Shown piece by piece: positions 1 through 8,082 of a stretch of 64,000 bases of DNA. The DNA lies in assembly GCA_964406445.1 (NCBI GenBank), contig CAYORU010000014.1, positions 10,326-74,325 of the forward strand. The letters are read 5' to 3'. Source of the DNA: SG8-30 sp964406445 (GTDB taxonomy: Bacteria; Pseudomonadota; Gammaproteobacteria; Steroidobacterales; Steroidobacteraceae). The position numbers and the translations under genes were made by a program. Under the pieces are notes generated by a model. That model was given only the letters and a program-made list of their open reading frames with translations. It was not told where the DNA came from and did no database searches. The first letter of the stretch is position 1; the number at the start of each line of letters is the position of its first letter.

Positions 1-84
1 CTCGCGGCGCTGAACGAAGACGACGCATGCCAGCAGGACGGCGAGCACGGCCAGCGCGATGCCGGCTATTTCCGGCCCGGTCAT
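1..84 (-). CDS. N-terminus of a small membrane protein (runs off window)
   Basis: Only the first 28 codons are inside the window. The ATG at 84-82 is preceded by a GGAGAA ribosome site about 9 bases upstream. After MTGPEIAG comes one hydrophobic stretch (residues about 7-24), then a basic QRRE, so this is probably an N-terminal signal anchor with a cytoplasmic or periplasmic remainder outside the window. It is divergent from pcm. No family can be assigned from this piece. The 258 bases between it and pcm hold the divergent promoters, but I see no clear -35/-10 pair. Confidence 0.5.
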   Translation of the reverse strand, partial: MTGPEIAGIALAVLAVLLACVVFVQRRE

Positions 85-342
85 GTCGTCGTGTTCTCCC
101 CTGGCGCGACCCGCTAGCGCGGGCCGCCATTGTCTTTAGGCTTGTCGCGTCACGACTGAACGCAGCATAGCCCAGCGCGGTGGAGCCGCCTTGCCGGATT
201 CACCATAATGGCGGCCGAGGCGCAGGCCCGCGGCTCGCGCGACTCACCCGGCGCGGGTTCCTGGATTGCGCCTTGTGGCAGGCCGCGACCGGCCTTAACC
301 TCGCGCCCCTGCCCCGCCGCCTGGACGGAGATGGATGTGACG

Positions 343-993
343 ATGAACATCGAGAACGCCCGCCGCCAGATGATCGACCAGCAGGTCCGCGCCTGGGAGG
401 TGCTGGACGACGCGGTGCTCGAGGTGCTGCGGGTCGTGCCGCGCGAACACTTCGTGCCCGACGCCTACCGCGCGGCCGCCTTCGCCGACATGGAGATTCC
501 GCTCGGCCACGGCCAGCACATGCTGCCGCCGAAGGTGGACGGACGGATGCTGCAGGCGCTCGCCCCCGCGCGGGGCGACGAGGTGCTCGAGGTCGGCACC
601 GGCAGCGGCTTCCTCGCCGCCTGCCTCGCGCAGCTCGCGGGCCGCGTGCGCTCGCTCGAGATCCACCCGGACCTCGCCGCGACCGCGGCGCGCACGCTCG
701 ACGCGCTGGGCGTCCCGAACGTGACCGTCGAGTGCGCCGACGCGACCGTGTTCGCCGAGGAAGATCGCTACGACGCGATCGCGCTCACCGCGTCGCTGCC
801 GGTCTACGACGCGCGATTCGAGCGCGCGCTGAAGCCCGGCGGGCGCCTGTTCGTGGTGGTCGGCACCGCGCCGATCATGGAGGCGCGGCTGGTGACGCGC
901 GCCGGGGCCGATCAATGGGTCTCCCGGAGCCTGTTCGAGACCTGCATCGACCCGATGATCAACGCGGCCCGTCCGCCGCGGTTCCAGTTCTAG
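343..993 (+). CDS. pcm: Protein-L-isoaspartate O-methyltransferase
   Basis: Uses S-adenosylmethionine to methylate isoaspartyl residues in damaged proteins, starting their repair, in the cytoplasm. The 216-residue product has the family N-terminus (ARRQMIDQQVRAW, residues 6-18) and the SAM-binding loop EVGTGSG at about 83-89, followed by an acidic residue (LEIHPD) at the end of the next strand. Where typical family members read GQTISQP, this one reads GHGQHMLPPK (about 55-64), as in the divergent proteobacterial branch. The ATG at 343 is chosen over 331 because the GGACGGAG at 323-330 abuts 331 but lies 12 bases before 343, and 343 gives the usual N-terminus. It precedes a rhodanese gene by 8 bases. 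Confidence 0.85.
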   Translation: MNIENARRQMIDQQVRAWEVLDDAVLEVLRVVPREHFVPDAYRAAAFADMEIPLGHGQHMLPPKVDGRMLQALAPARGDEVLEVGTGSGFLAACLAQLAGRVRSLEIHPDLAATAARTLDALGVPNVTVECADATVFAEEDRYDAIALTASLPVYDARFERALKPGGRLFVVVGTAPIMEARLVTRAGADQWVSRSLFETCIDPMINAARPPRFQF

Positions 994-1001
994 GGGCAAG
1001 C

Positions 1002-1322
1002 ATGATTCCGGAACTCAGCCCGCGCGAGTTCGCCCGGCGGCGCGATGCCGGTGAGGACCTGCTGCTGCTCGACGTCCGCGAGCCCGACGAAGTGGCCGCC
1101 GCCTCGGTGCCGGGATCCGTGCACATTCCCATGGGCGAGGTGCCCGCGAGGCTCTCGGAGGTCGACCGCGACCGGGAGGTCGTGGTGCTGTGCAGGTCCG
1201 GGGGCCGCAGCCTGCGCGTCGCCATGTTCCTCAAGCAGCAGGGCTATGGGCGGGTGTCGAACCTGAGCGGCGGGATCCTGCGCTGGGCCGAGGAACTCGA
1301 CCCGACGCTCGCGGCCTACTGA
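1002..1322 (+). CDS. Single-domain rhodanese-like protein
   Basis: A 106-residue protein formed by one rhodanese domain. LLLLDVREPDE (about 19-29) is the conserved first motif, HIPMGE (about 42-47) the second, and the active-site loop is CRSGGRS (about 65-71) with the persulfide-carrying cysteine present, so sulfur-transferase activity is plausible. The glycine-rich NLSGGILRW near the C-terminus is also typical. No signal peptide is visible, so it should be cytoplasmic, like GlpE. It starts 8 bases after pcm and is probably cotranscribed. The pcm-rhodanese-tolC order recurs in GC-rich gammaproteobacteria. The sulfur acceptor is unknown. Confidence 0.85.
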   Translation: MIPELSPREFARRRDAGEDLLLLDVREPDEVAAASVPGSVHIPMGEVPARLSEVDRDREVVVLCRSGGRSLRVAMFLKQQGYGRVSNLSGGILRWAEELDPTLAAY

Positions 1323-1340
1323 CGTCGCGAGGACCGCCCC

Positions 1341-1370
1341 TTGAACCAGGTAATATGGTGATATACCATA
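1341..1370 (+). promoter_or_regulatory. tolC promoter overlapped by a 17-bp palindromic operator
   Basis: TTGAAC (1341-1346) followed after 17 bases by TACCAT (1364-1369) forms a weak sigma-70 promoter. It is overlapped by a perfect dyad, TATGGT (1354-1359), GATAT, ACCATA (1365-1370). The surrounding AT-rich patch is unusual for this genome. A dimeric repressor bound here would cover the spacer and the -10. The regulator is not identified. Confidence 0.5.
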
Positions 1371-1418
1371 CTACAACACTAGATGTGACTCCGCCCGCCC
1401 GACAGGGATGAAACGCGC

Positions 1419-2810
1419 ATGAACGTCAAGAAGCTGCTCGGACCGCTCCTCGTCCTCTCCGCCGCCGTGGCCACGGCGGCGGACGCCGGCGACCTCGCCG
1501 AGGTCTACCAGAAGGCGCTCAGGAACGATCCGCAGATCCGCGAGGCCGACGCGACGCGGCTCGCCGCGCTCGAGGCCAAGCCGCAGGCCCGCGCCGCCCT
1601 CCTGCCGCGACTCAGCGCCAGCGCCGGCTTCGACAGCACCGACAGCGAGGGCTCGCGGACCTTCTTCACCTCGGCCGGCGGCGCCTTCGCGATCAACTCC
1701 GTCGACTCCGAGAGCGACGGCGACACGCGCAGCTGGGACGTCACGCTGCGCCAGAGCGTTTTCCGCTGGGAGAACTGGGCCAACCTGCGGCGCGCCGACC
1801 GTGTCGTCGCGCAGGCGGAGGTGGACTTCCAGGCCGCGCAGCAGGAGCTGATCCTGCGCACCTCCGAGGCCTACTTCAACGTGCTCGCGGCCAAGGACAC
1901 CCTGACCGCCGCCGAGGCCGCGCACGAGGCCTTCCGGCGCCAGCTCGACCAGGCTGAGAAGCGCTTCGAGGTGGGACTCATCGCCATCACCGACGTGCAG
2001 GAGGCCAAGGCCGCCTTCGACTCGGCGACGGCGTCGCTGATCCTCGCCAAGCGCAGCCTGGCCAACCAGCAGGAGGTGCTGCGCGAGCTGACCGGCGAGG
2101 TGTTCGACGAACTCGCCCGGCCGGGCGAGAAGGTGCAACCGGCGCCGCCCGACCCGGCCAACGAGGACGAGTGGGTGAAGCTCGCCATGGACCAGAACCT
2201 CGCGCTGGTTTCCGCGCGGATCGGCGCCGACATCACGCGGCAGGACATCAGCATCGAGCGCGGCGGCCACTACCCCACGCTCGACCTCGTGCTGTCGCGC
2301 TCGAGCCGTGACTTCGAGTCGACCTTCCGCTCGCAGGGATTCTCGGGTCCGAACGACACCGACTCCGACGACGAGTCGATCAGCCTGCAGCTCACCGTGC
2401 CGATCTACAGCGGCGGCGCGGTGTCCTCGAGCGTTCGGCAGGCGGAGTACCGCCATCGCGCGTCGCGCGAGCGCCTGGAGCGCGTCGCCCGCGAGACCGA
2501 GCGTTCGACCCGCGACGCTTACCTCGGCGTGATGTCCGAGATGGCGCGCGTGCAGTCGCTGCGGCAGGCCGTCGCCTCGTCGCGGGTTGCGCTGGAGGCC
2601 ACCGAGGCCGGGTACGAGGTCGGCACGCGCACCCAGGTGGACGTGCTCGATGCCCGCCGCCGCCTGTTCGAGGCGGAGACCAACTACGCGCGCAGCCGCT
2701 ACGACTACCTGATCAACGTCCTGCGTCTCGACAGGGCCGCCGGCACGCTCGAGCCGGGCAAGCTGGCGCGCATCAACGGCCAGCTCGACGAAACCATCCG
2801 CCTGCGCTGA
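1419..2810 (+). CDS. tolC: TolC-family outer membrane efflux protein
   Basis: A 463-residue outer-membrane channel that would form the trimeric exit duct for tripartite efflux pumps and type I secretion. It has a signal peptide (MNVKKLLGPLLVL, then a cut near ATAADA, about residue 20), an N-terminal repeat that starts DLAEVYQKALRNDPQIR as in TolC, and two outer-membrane-efflux repeats, the second closing with VGTRTQVDVLDARRRLFEAE (about 405-424). The length is close to E. coli TolC (493). There is no inner-membrane pump or adaptor next to it, so it probably serves unlinked pumps. A promoter with a palindromic operator lies about 50 bases upstream. It ends 10 bases before the convergent sua5. 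Confidence 0.9.
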   Translation: MNVKKLLGPLLVLSAAVATAADAGDLAEVYQKALRNDPQIREADATRLAALEAKPQARAALLPRLSASAGFDSTDSEGSRTFFTSAGGAFAINSVDSESDGDTRSWDVTLRQSVFRWENWANLRRADRVVAQAEVDFQAAQQELILRTSEAYFNVLAAKDTLTAAEAAHEAFRRQLDQAEKRFEVGLIAITDVQEAKAAFDSATASLILAKRSLANQQEVLRELTGEVFDELARPGEKVQPAPPDPANEDEWVKLAMDQNLALVSARIGADITRQDISIERGGHYPTLDLVLSRSSRDFESTFRSQGFSGPNDTDSDDESISLQLTVPIYSGGAVSSSVRQAEYRHRASRERLERVARETERSTRDAYLGVMSEMARVQSLRQAVASSRVALEATEAGYEVGTRTQVDVLDARRRLFEAETNYARSRYDYLINVLRLDRAAGTLEPGKLARINGQLDETIRLR

Positions 2811-2820
2811 GCGCCCGCGC

Positions 2821-3783
2821 TCAGGGCGACTCCGGCGCATCGCGGGCCGCCGCCCTCGCCAGGCGGTCGGCCGCCGCCTCCCACTCGCGCCCGTCCGGCA
2901 CGCGCTCGGCGAGGATACGCGCCACGCCGCAGGCGTCGAGCTCGCGCAGCGCCGCGTACAGCTGGTGGCCATAGGCGGCCGCGTCGTCCGGCATGCGCCG
3001 CCACAGCCCCGCGAAGCCCGCCGGCGGCGCCGAACGCGCGAGCACCGCGACAGGTACGCGCGCCGCGGTCGCGCGTGCCGCGATCCCGGCGCTGCCGACG
3101 AGCTCGATGGGCGTCGCCGGCGCGTAGTGCGACCTGACCGATCCCGGGACGCGCGGCCCGCCCGGCGGGGATCCCGCGAGCGGCCCGGCCACCGACTCGA
3201 TGCGCTCGCGCGGGATGCCACCCGGCCGCAGCAGCCGTGGCGCGCCGTCGAGGACCGCCACGATCGTCGACTCCAGCCCGACCTCGCAGTCGCCGCCGTC
3301 GAGGATGCAGTCGAGCGATGCGCCGAACTCGGCCCGGACGTGCTCCGCCCGGGTCGGGCTGACCCGGCCGTAGAGGTTCGCGGACGGCGCCGCGATGCCG
3401 CCGCCGAAAGCCGCGAGCAACGCCTGCGCGACCGGGTGCGAGGGCACCCGCAGCGCCACCGTGTCCTGCCCGCCCGTGACTTCGTCCAGCACGCGGGCCG
3501 CACGCGGCAGGACGAGCGTCAGCGGCCCGGGCCAGAAGGCCTCCGCGAGCCGGCGCGCCGCCGCCGGGATCTCCCTCGCCCAGCCTTTGGTGTCGGCGGC
3601 CGACGCGAGATGGACGATCACAGGGTGGCTCGCGGGACGGCCTTTCGCGGCGTAGATCCGCGCCACGGCCGCCGGGTTCGCGGCATCGGCGCCGAGTCCG
3701 TAGACCGTCTCGGTGGGAAAGGCCACGAGGCCCCCCTCGCGCAGGATGCGCGCTGCCCGTGCGATCTCGCGCGTTGCCGCCAT
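2821..3783 (-). CDS. tsaC: L-threonylcarbamoyladenylate synthase, long Sua5 form
   Basis: Makes threonylcarbamoyl-AMP from threonine, bicarbonate and ATP, the first step of the t6A37 modification of ANN-decoding tRNAs. The YrdC domain (about 1-195) shows PTETVYGLG (22-30), the KGRP motif and SHPVIVH. The protein is 320 residues and carries the C-terminal Sua5 domain after the marker SVRSHYAPATP (about 211-221). E. coli TsaC lacks this domain (190 residues), so this is the two-domain type. Start is the ATG at 3783. It is convergent with tolC and lies 42 bases from the PA2778-like gene, possibly in the same transcript. Confidence 0.88.
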   Translation of the reverse strand: MAATREIARAARILREGGLVAFPTETVYGLGADAANPAAVARIYAAKGRPASHPVIVHLASAADTKGWAREIPAAARRLAEAFWPGPLTLVLPRAARVLDEVTGGQDTVALRVPSHPVAQALLAAFGGGIAAPSANLYGRVSPTRAEHVRAEFGASLDCILDGGDCEVGLESTIVAVLDGAPRLLRPGGIPRERIESVAGPLAGSPPGGPRVPGSVRSHYAPATPIELVGSAGIAARATAARVPVAVLARSAPPAGFAGLWRRMPDDAAAYGHQLYAALRELDACGVARILAERVPDGREWEAAADRLARAAARDAPESP

Positions 3784-3825
3784 GCGCGGATGATAGCGGG
3801 CGGAGCGTGCTCGGGCTTGCGTGCG

Positions 3826-4788
3826 CTACGGCGCAGCGCAGGCCGGCTGCTGCGGGCCCGCGCCAGCGATGCGCGCGCTGTCTCGCAGTTCGCCGACCTC
3901 GTCCTCGAGGGCGGTGCCCGCGGCCAGCTCGCGCGCCCGCTCCACCTCGTTCAGCGCCTCCTGCGCGCAGCCCGATTCGAGCAGCGCGGCGGCGAGGTTG
4001 TAGCTCGCCGCGAGGTTCTGCGGCGCTAGCGTGCTGGCGCGCCGGTAGGCGGCCAGCGCATCGGGCAGCCGACCGGTGGCATGCGACGCGTTGCCGCGCC
4101 CGAGCCACAGCAGCGCCTCGTCGGGCCACCGCGCGAGGCCCGCGTCGTAGGCGGCGAGCGCCTCCTGCAGGCGACCGGCCGACTCCAGCCCCGCGGCCGC
4201 GGCCAGGTAGGGCCCCGGCTCGACGGTCGCCGGCAGCTCGCCGGGCTCGACGACGACCACGCCCCAGTTTCCTGCGCGTTCCACGGTCGCGGCGAAACGC
4301 CGCCACCCCAGCGCGACACGCGCGTCGCGACCCGACCGCAGCAGCACCCCGTCGACCGCAGCGTCGTAGCCGACGAGCACCGCGTAGTGCCACACCGGGA
4401 AGCCTGGAGTCCGCAGGTTCTGCAGCACCAGCACCGGTCGGCCGGCGACCAGTTCCGCGAGGAATGCCGCGGGATCCGGGGCGAGGGTGTACGCGAGACG
4501 GCCGTGGCGTCGCGTCGCGCCGAGCAGCTCCGGCTGCAGGCTGCCCTCGCGACCCGGCAGGTAGACCTGCGGCACGAGGTCATCCGGGGTGACCTCGACA
4601 CCGGTGGCCGCGAGCACGGTGGCGAGCGCGGCCGGGCCGCACTCGTAGTCCTCCTGGGGAAAGAACGGCGTGCCGGCCAGCTCGACCGCGACAGGCGCGC
4701 CGGGCGGCAGCAGCTGGCGAAGCGGCGGCTTCGCCGCGCAGGCGGAGAGCAGGGCGAGCAGGCAGGCGGCGAACGCCGCCCGCGTCAC
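3826..4788 (-). CDS. PA2778-type lipoprotein: C39-like cysteine peptidase plus TPR
   Basis: The 320-residue product begins with a lipoprotein signal (LLALLSAC, lipidation at Cys17), so it should be membrane anchored on the periplasmic side. Residues about 40-185 form a peptidase C39-like fold: the catalytic cysteine is in EDYECGPAALA and the histidine in FPVWHYAVLVGYD; both are present. Residues about 200-300 hold TPR-like helices (LWLGRGNASHATG, AAYRRASTLAPQN). It starts with GTG overlapping the stop of the PA2779-like gene by four bases (GTGA), so the two are translationally coupled. The family is known from Pseudomonas PA2778; the substrate is not known. Confidence 0.82.
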   Translation of the reverse strand: MTRAAFAACLLALLSACAAKPPLRQLLPPGAPVAVELAGTPFFPQEDYECGPAALATVLAATGVEVTPDDLVPQVYLPGREGSLQPELLGATRRHGRLAYTLAPDPAAFLAELVAGRPVLVLQNLRTPGFPVWHYAVLVGYDAAVDGVLLRSGRDARVALGWRRFAATVERAGNWGVVVVEPGELPATVEPGPYLAAAAGLESAGRLQEALAAYDAGLARWPDEALLWLGRGNASHATGRLPDALAAYRRASTLAPQNLAASYNLAAALLESGCAQEALNEVERARELAAGTALEDEVGELRDSARIAGAGPQQPACAAP

Positions 4789-5171
4789 GGCACCTTCTTG
4801 AAGATGTCGATCGCGCCCGTGTACTCGAGCACCAGCAGCACGACCAGCACGATGCCGAGCACCGCCAGCACGCCCGCGCCGGCCGGCAGCTCGTCGAGCC
4901 TCTCCGACAGCAGGGTCAGCTCCGCGGGGGTCAGCGCCGCGAGGCGCGCGTCGACTTCGGCCGGGTCGACACCGAGGCCGGTCAGCCGCGTGCGCACGTC
5001 GTCCCGCGCGAGCGCCGCCTGTGCGGAGGACAGGGCGGCCGACTGCCGCTCCATCGCGATCGCGTCGGCCGTGCCGATCATCGAGGCGGCCGCGGCCTGC
5101 GGCACCGGGGCCGCGACCAGGCTCAGGCAGAGGACGAGCGCGCCAGCGCGGCGCATGAGGTTCTTGGCCAT
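4785..5171 (-). CDS. PA2779-family small exported protein
   Basis: A 128-residue protein with a signal peptide (cut near AAAAS, about residue 29), a central acidic helical part with LTPAELTLLSERLDELP (about 78-94), and a strongly hydrophobic C-terminal segment (about 98-117) ending in a short basic tail FKKVP. This is the layout of the PA2779 family, always found beside a PA2778-type peptidase. Its function is unknown. Because the neighbour is a C39-like peptidase and this protein has a small-residue stretch (LPAGAG) just before its membrane segment, it may be substrate or membrane partner; that is inference only. The 105 bases to the next gene upstream hold nothing recognisable. Confidence 0.8.
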   Translation of the reverse strand: MAKNLMRRAGALVLCLSLVAAPVPQAAAASMIGTADAIAMERQSAALSSAQAALARDDVRTRLTGLGVDPAEVDARLAALTPAELTLLSERLDELPAGAGVLAVLGIVLVVLLVLEYTGAIDIFKKVP

Positions 5172-5276
5172 TGCAACTCCTCGGACCCGCCGGGGCCCGC
5201 CAGCCCCGAAGTCTACCCTGTCCGCGCGCCGGAGCCAGCTTCGCCGCGCGACGACACCCGGCTCAGGCGCGGCGGC

Positions 5277-8081
5277 TCAGTCGAGGTCGATCCGGCGCCA
5301 GGCCTCGCCCTCCCGGCGCAGTTCGTAGGCGGGCCAGTAGTGTCGATCGAGCTTGAGCGTGATCACGTCCACCGAGTCGTTCCAGTTGACGGTCTTGAGG
5401 CGCAGCGACGAGCGGTCCGGGCGGCCGGTGACCGCCGCGATGAAGGCGTCGAGCGTCGGCGTGGCGACCCCGTCCACCTCGACGATCCTCCGGCCGGCCC
5501 AGAGCTGGTAGCGGCTGGCCGGCGAGCCGTACATGAAGAAAGCGACGAAGACGCCCTCCGGCGCGATGCCGCGCTGCGCCGCCATCGCCCGGTGCGGCTC
5601 GTGCAGGGTCGCGCCGGCCCACATCAGGACGCGCTCGACGTCCCGGCCGGTCAGCGGGACCGTCGGCACCTCGAGCGTGCGCTCCGCGCCGTCACGCCAC
5701 ACGGTCGCCTGCAGCACGCCGGCGTGCGACGCCCGTTCCACGTCGCGCGCCGTCAGGACGATCCGTCCGTCGAGCGCGAGCAGCAGGTCGCCGGGGCGCA
5801 GCAGCGTCGAGGCGGGCGAGCCGGCGACGAGACGCGTCACCGACAGCACCGAGCGCTGCACGCCGCCCGCCTGCTCGAGGCGGCGCACCCAGGACTCCTC
5901 GAGGCCGAGCCGCCGGGCCTCGGCCAGCGGCCGCTCCGCGAACTCCGCCTCGAGCGAGTGGATCGGGGAGCCGTCGCGGACGTGGCCGAGCATCTCGACG
6001 ACGATGTCCGCCGGGATGCCCTGGTTCTCCTGCTGCATCTGGCGGCCGTTCTCGAAGGCGAAGCTCGACCACAGCGCGAGCGCCGCGCCGCGGCCGTCGA
6101 CGATCACGCCGTCGAAGTCGCCCGGTCCGCTGACCAGGCGGACCGTGCTCAGGTTCGACTCGCGGAACTGCAGGGTCCGCGACAGCGGGAACGCCACCGG
6201 GTCGACGGAAGCGACGCGCGCACGCTGCGAGAGCAGCCGGTGGTCCCGGTTGAGACCGACGACCGTGACCTCCTCGCCGGGCGCCAGCGCGCGGGCGGCG
6301 AAGCGCGCGGCCCGCACCGGCGTGTCGCCGATCGCGGCCGGGTCGTAGGACACGACCGCGAGGTTGTGCAGCGGGTGGACGTACTCCACGCGGCCGGGGA
6401 CCTCGAGCGTGCCGGCGAAGGTGACCCGCACGTCGCCGAGGGTCACGGGCACCGTGTTGCGGTCCACCGCCACCAGGCCGCGCGCGGCGTCGATGACCAC
6501 GCCCGTTCCGTAGTAGTTGCGCTCCGTGACGCCCGCCACCGAGTACGGCATCGTGAAGCCGACCAGCGCCAGTGAGGGCGCGACCGCGTCGAGCAGCCGG
6601 TCGCCGGTCTTCGCATGGCGCGTGCTGCCGGCGGCGGGCGCGCCGGCCGCGGGCGGCGCCGCCGGCAGCGCCTCGCAGGGCCACAGGCCGCTCGCGTCGT
6701 CGCGCCGGCAGCTCTGCGCCGGGAACCAGCGCCGGTCGACGCGGATCGCGCGCAGCTGCGGCGCTCGCGTGTCGTCGATCGTGAAATAGCGGGCCGGCAC
6801 GAGCTGCCCGTCCGCGAGGCCGGCGAGCACGGCCTGCGCCTCCGCCATGCTGGCGACCGGCGTGCCGGCGAGCTCGGTGACCACCGCTGCGCGCGGGATG
6901 CCGGCCGGCCCGAAGGCGTAGCCGGGGTTGGCGACGTACACGCCGCGCACCGGCACGTTCATGTGGCGCGCCATCTGCCAGGAAAGGTCGTGCAGCACGC
7001 TGTCGCCGAGCTCGAGATACGCGGAGGGCATCAGCGCGTGCAGGTCCTGCACCGGCAGCCGCTCGCCGACGCGCCGGCCGCCGCGCTCGACCTCGACGGT
7101 CACCTCCTCGCCGACGCGTCCGTCGAGCACCTCGGCAACCGCGTCGAAGTCGCCCGGCAGCCGGCCGTCGAGCCCGACCAGGATGTCGCCGGCCGCGAGC
7201 CGGCCGTCGGCCGCCGAGCCCGGCTGCACCTCGGTGATCACCAGCATGCCGGTGCGGCGCGGCCCCGCGCGGCGCGCGGCCGCCTCCGTGGCGGGGTCGA
7301 GGCCGAGCCGGCGCAGCTCGTCGAACGGCGTGTAGCGCAGCACGACCTGCAGGGTGCCGCGCGGCACCGGGCGTCCCGCGCGGATGTACTCCAGCGCGCG
7401 CACCACGCGCGTGAGCGGCAGGTAGAAGCTCGACGCGGCGCCGGTCGAGCCGCCGGCGTTCAGCGCCACCACCCGGCCTTCGATGTCGATCACCGGCGAG
7501 CCGGAGGATCCCCCTGAGGTACCGGAGGCCGCCTGGTAGTAGAAGGTGTTGAAGTCGTTGTACTTGCCGACGCCGTAGTTCGGCGCCTCGCGGTCGAGCC
7601 GCGCGAGCGTGCCGGCCAGGATGGACAGCTGCTCGCCGGCGTCGTTGCCGACCACGCGGATCTCGGTGCCTACCTGCGCGCCAACCGGGAACAGCGGCAG
7701 CTCGGCAGGCTCGATGAACCGCAGCTTCGACGGGTCGTAGCGGTAGACGCCGAAATCGTGCACGGGATCGCGGTAGACCGCCCGCAATTCCACCTCCTCG
7801 CGGTTGAGGAACACGGCCTGCGCGGTGACCGGACCAGCGGTGACGACGTGGCGGTTGGTCAGGATCAGGCCACGCTTCGCGTCGATGACGAACCCGGTCG
7901 CCTGCGACGAGGTGTTCCACTCGGTGTCGAAGGCGCGGGTCGCGTCCACCTGGATGGCGACCACGCCGGTCGCGATCCGCTCCAGCGTGGCCGGCCAGCC
8001 GTTGCGGCCCGTGTCCTGGGAGAGGGCCGGCGCCGCGGCGAGCGCCGAGGCGCCCGCCAGCGCGATGAGGCGTGCGCGCAT
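5277..8081 (-). CDS. Exported tandem HtrA-like serine protease with four PDZ-like domains; second protease half degenerate
   Basis: The 934-residue protein begins with a signal peptide (cut after ALSQ, about residue 22) and should act in the periplasm. The first protease domain (about 35-240) has an intact triad: His78 in LTNRHVV, Asp109 in DPVHDFGV, Ser193 in GSSGSPV. PDZ-like domains follow at about 278-335 and 380-435. A second protease-like domain (about 505-690) aligns with the first, but His is Asn542 (VDRNTV), Asp is Asn573 (PLHNLAVV) and the serine loop is GDFDGV, so it should be inactive. Two more PDZ-like domains lie at about 743-800 and 842-905. This double-HtrA plan, one half dead, resembles yeast Nma111 rather than DegP. 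The ATG at 8081 is one base after the PfkB gene's stop. Confidence 0.85.
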   Translation of the reverse strand: MRARLIALAGASALAAAPALSQDTGRNGWPATLERIATGVVAIQVDATRAFDTEWNTSSQATGFVIDAKRGLILTNRHVVTAGPVTAQAVFLNREEVELRAVYRDPVHDFGVYRYDPSKLRFIEPAELPLFPVGAQVGTEIRVVGNDAGEQLSILAGTLARLDREAPNYGVGKYNDFNTFYYQAASGTSGGSSGSPVIDIEGRVVALNAGGSTGAASSFYLPLTRVVRALEYIRAGRPVPRGTLQVVLRYTPFDELRRLGLDPATEAAARRAGPRRTGMLVITEVQPGSAADGRLAAGDILVGLDGRLPGDFDAVAEVLDGRVGEEVTVEVERGGRRVGERLPVQDLHALMPSAYLELGDSVLHDLSWQMARHMNVPVRGVYVANPGYAFGPAGIPRAAVVTELAGTPVASMAEAQAVLAGLADGQLVPARYFTIDDTRAPQLRAIRVDRRWFPAQSCRRDDASGLWPCEALPAAPPAAGAPAAGSTRHAKTGDRLLDAVAPSLALVGFTMPYSVAGVTERNYYGTGVVIDAARGLVAVDRNTVPVTLGDVRVTFAGTLEVPGRVEYVHPLHNLAVVSYDPAAIGDTPVRAARFAARALAPGEEVTVVGLNRDHRLLSQRARVASVDPVAFPLSRTLQFRESNLSTVRLVSGPGDFDGVIVDGRGAALALWSSFAFENGRQMQQENQGIPADIVVEMLGHVRDGSPIHSLEAEFAERPLAEARRLGLEESWVRRLEQAGGVQRSVLSVTRLVAGSPASTLLRPGDLLLALDGRIVLTARDVERASHAGVLQATVWRDGAERTLEVPTVPLTGRDVERVLMWAGATLHEPHRAMAAQRGIAPEGVFVAFFMYGSPASRYQLWAGRRIVEVDGVATPTLDAFIAAVTGRPDRSSLRLKTVNWNDSVDVITLKLDRHYWPAYELRREGEAWRRIDLD

Positions 8082-8082
8082 G

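Noticed and set aside
203..342. In-frame ATG at 208 as start of pcm, adding 45 residues
   Set aside because: The extra residues are Ala/Gly/Pro/Arg rich without family similarity, and 343 gives the normal pcm start.
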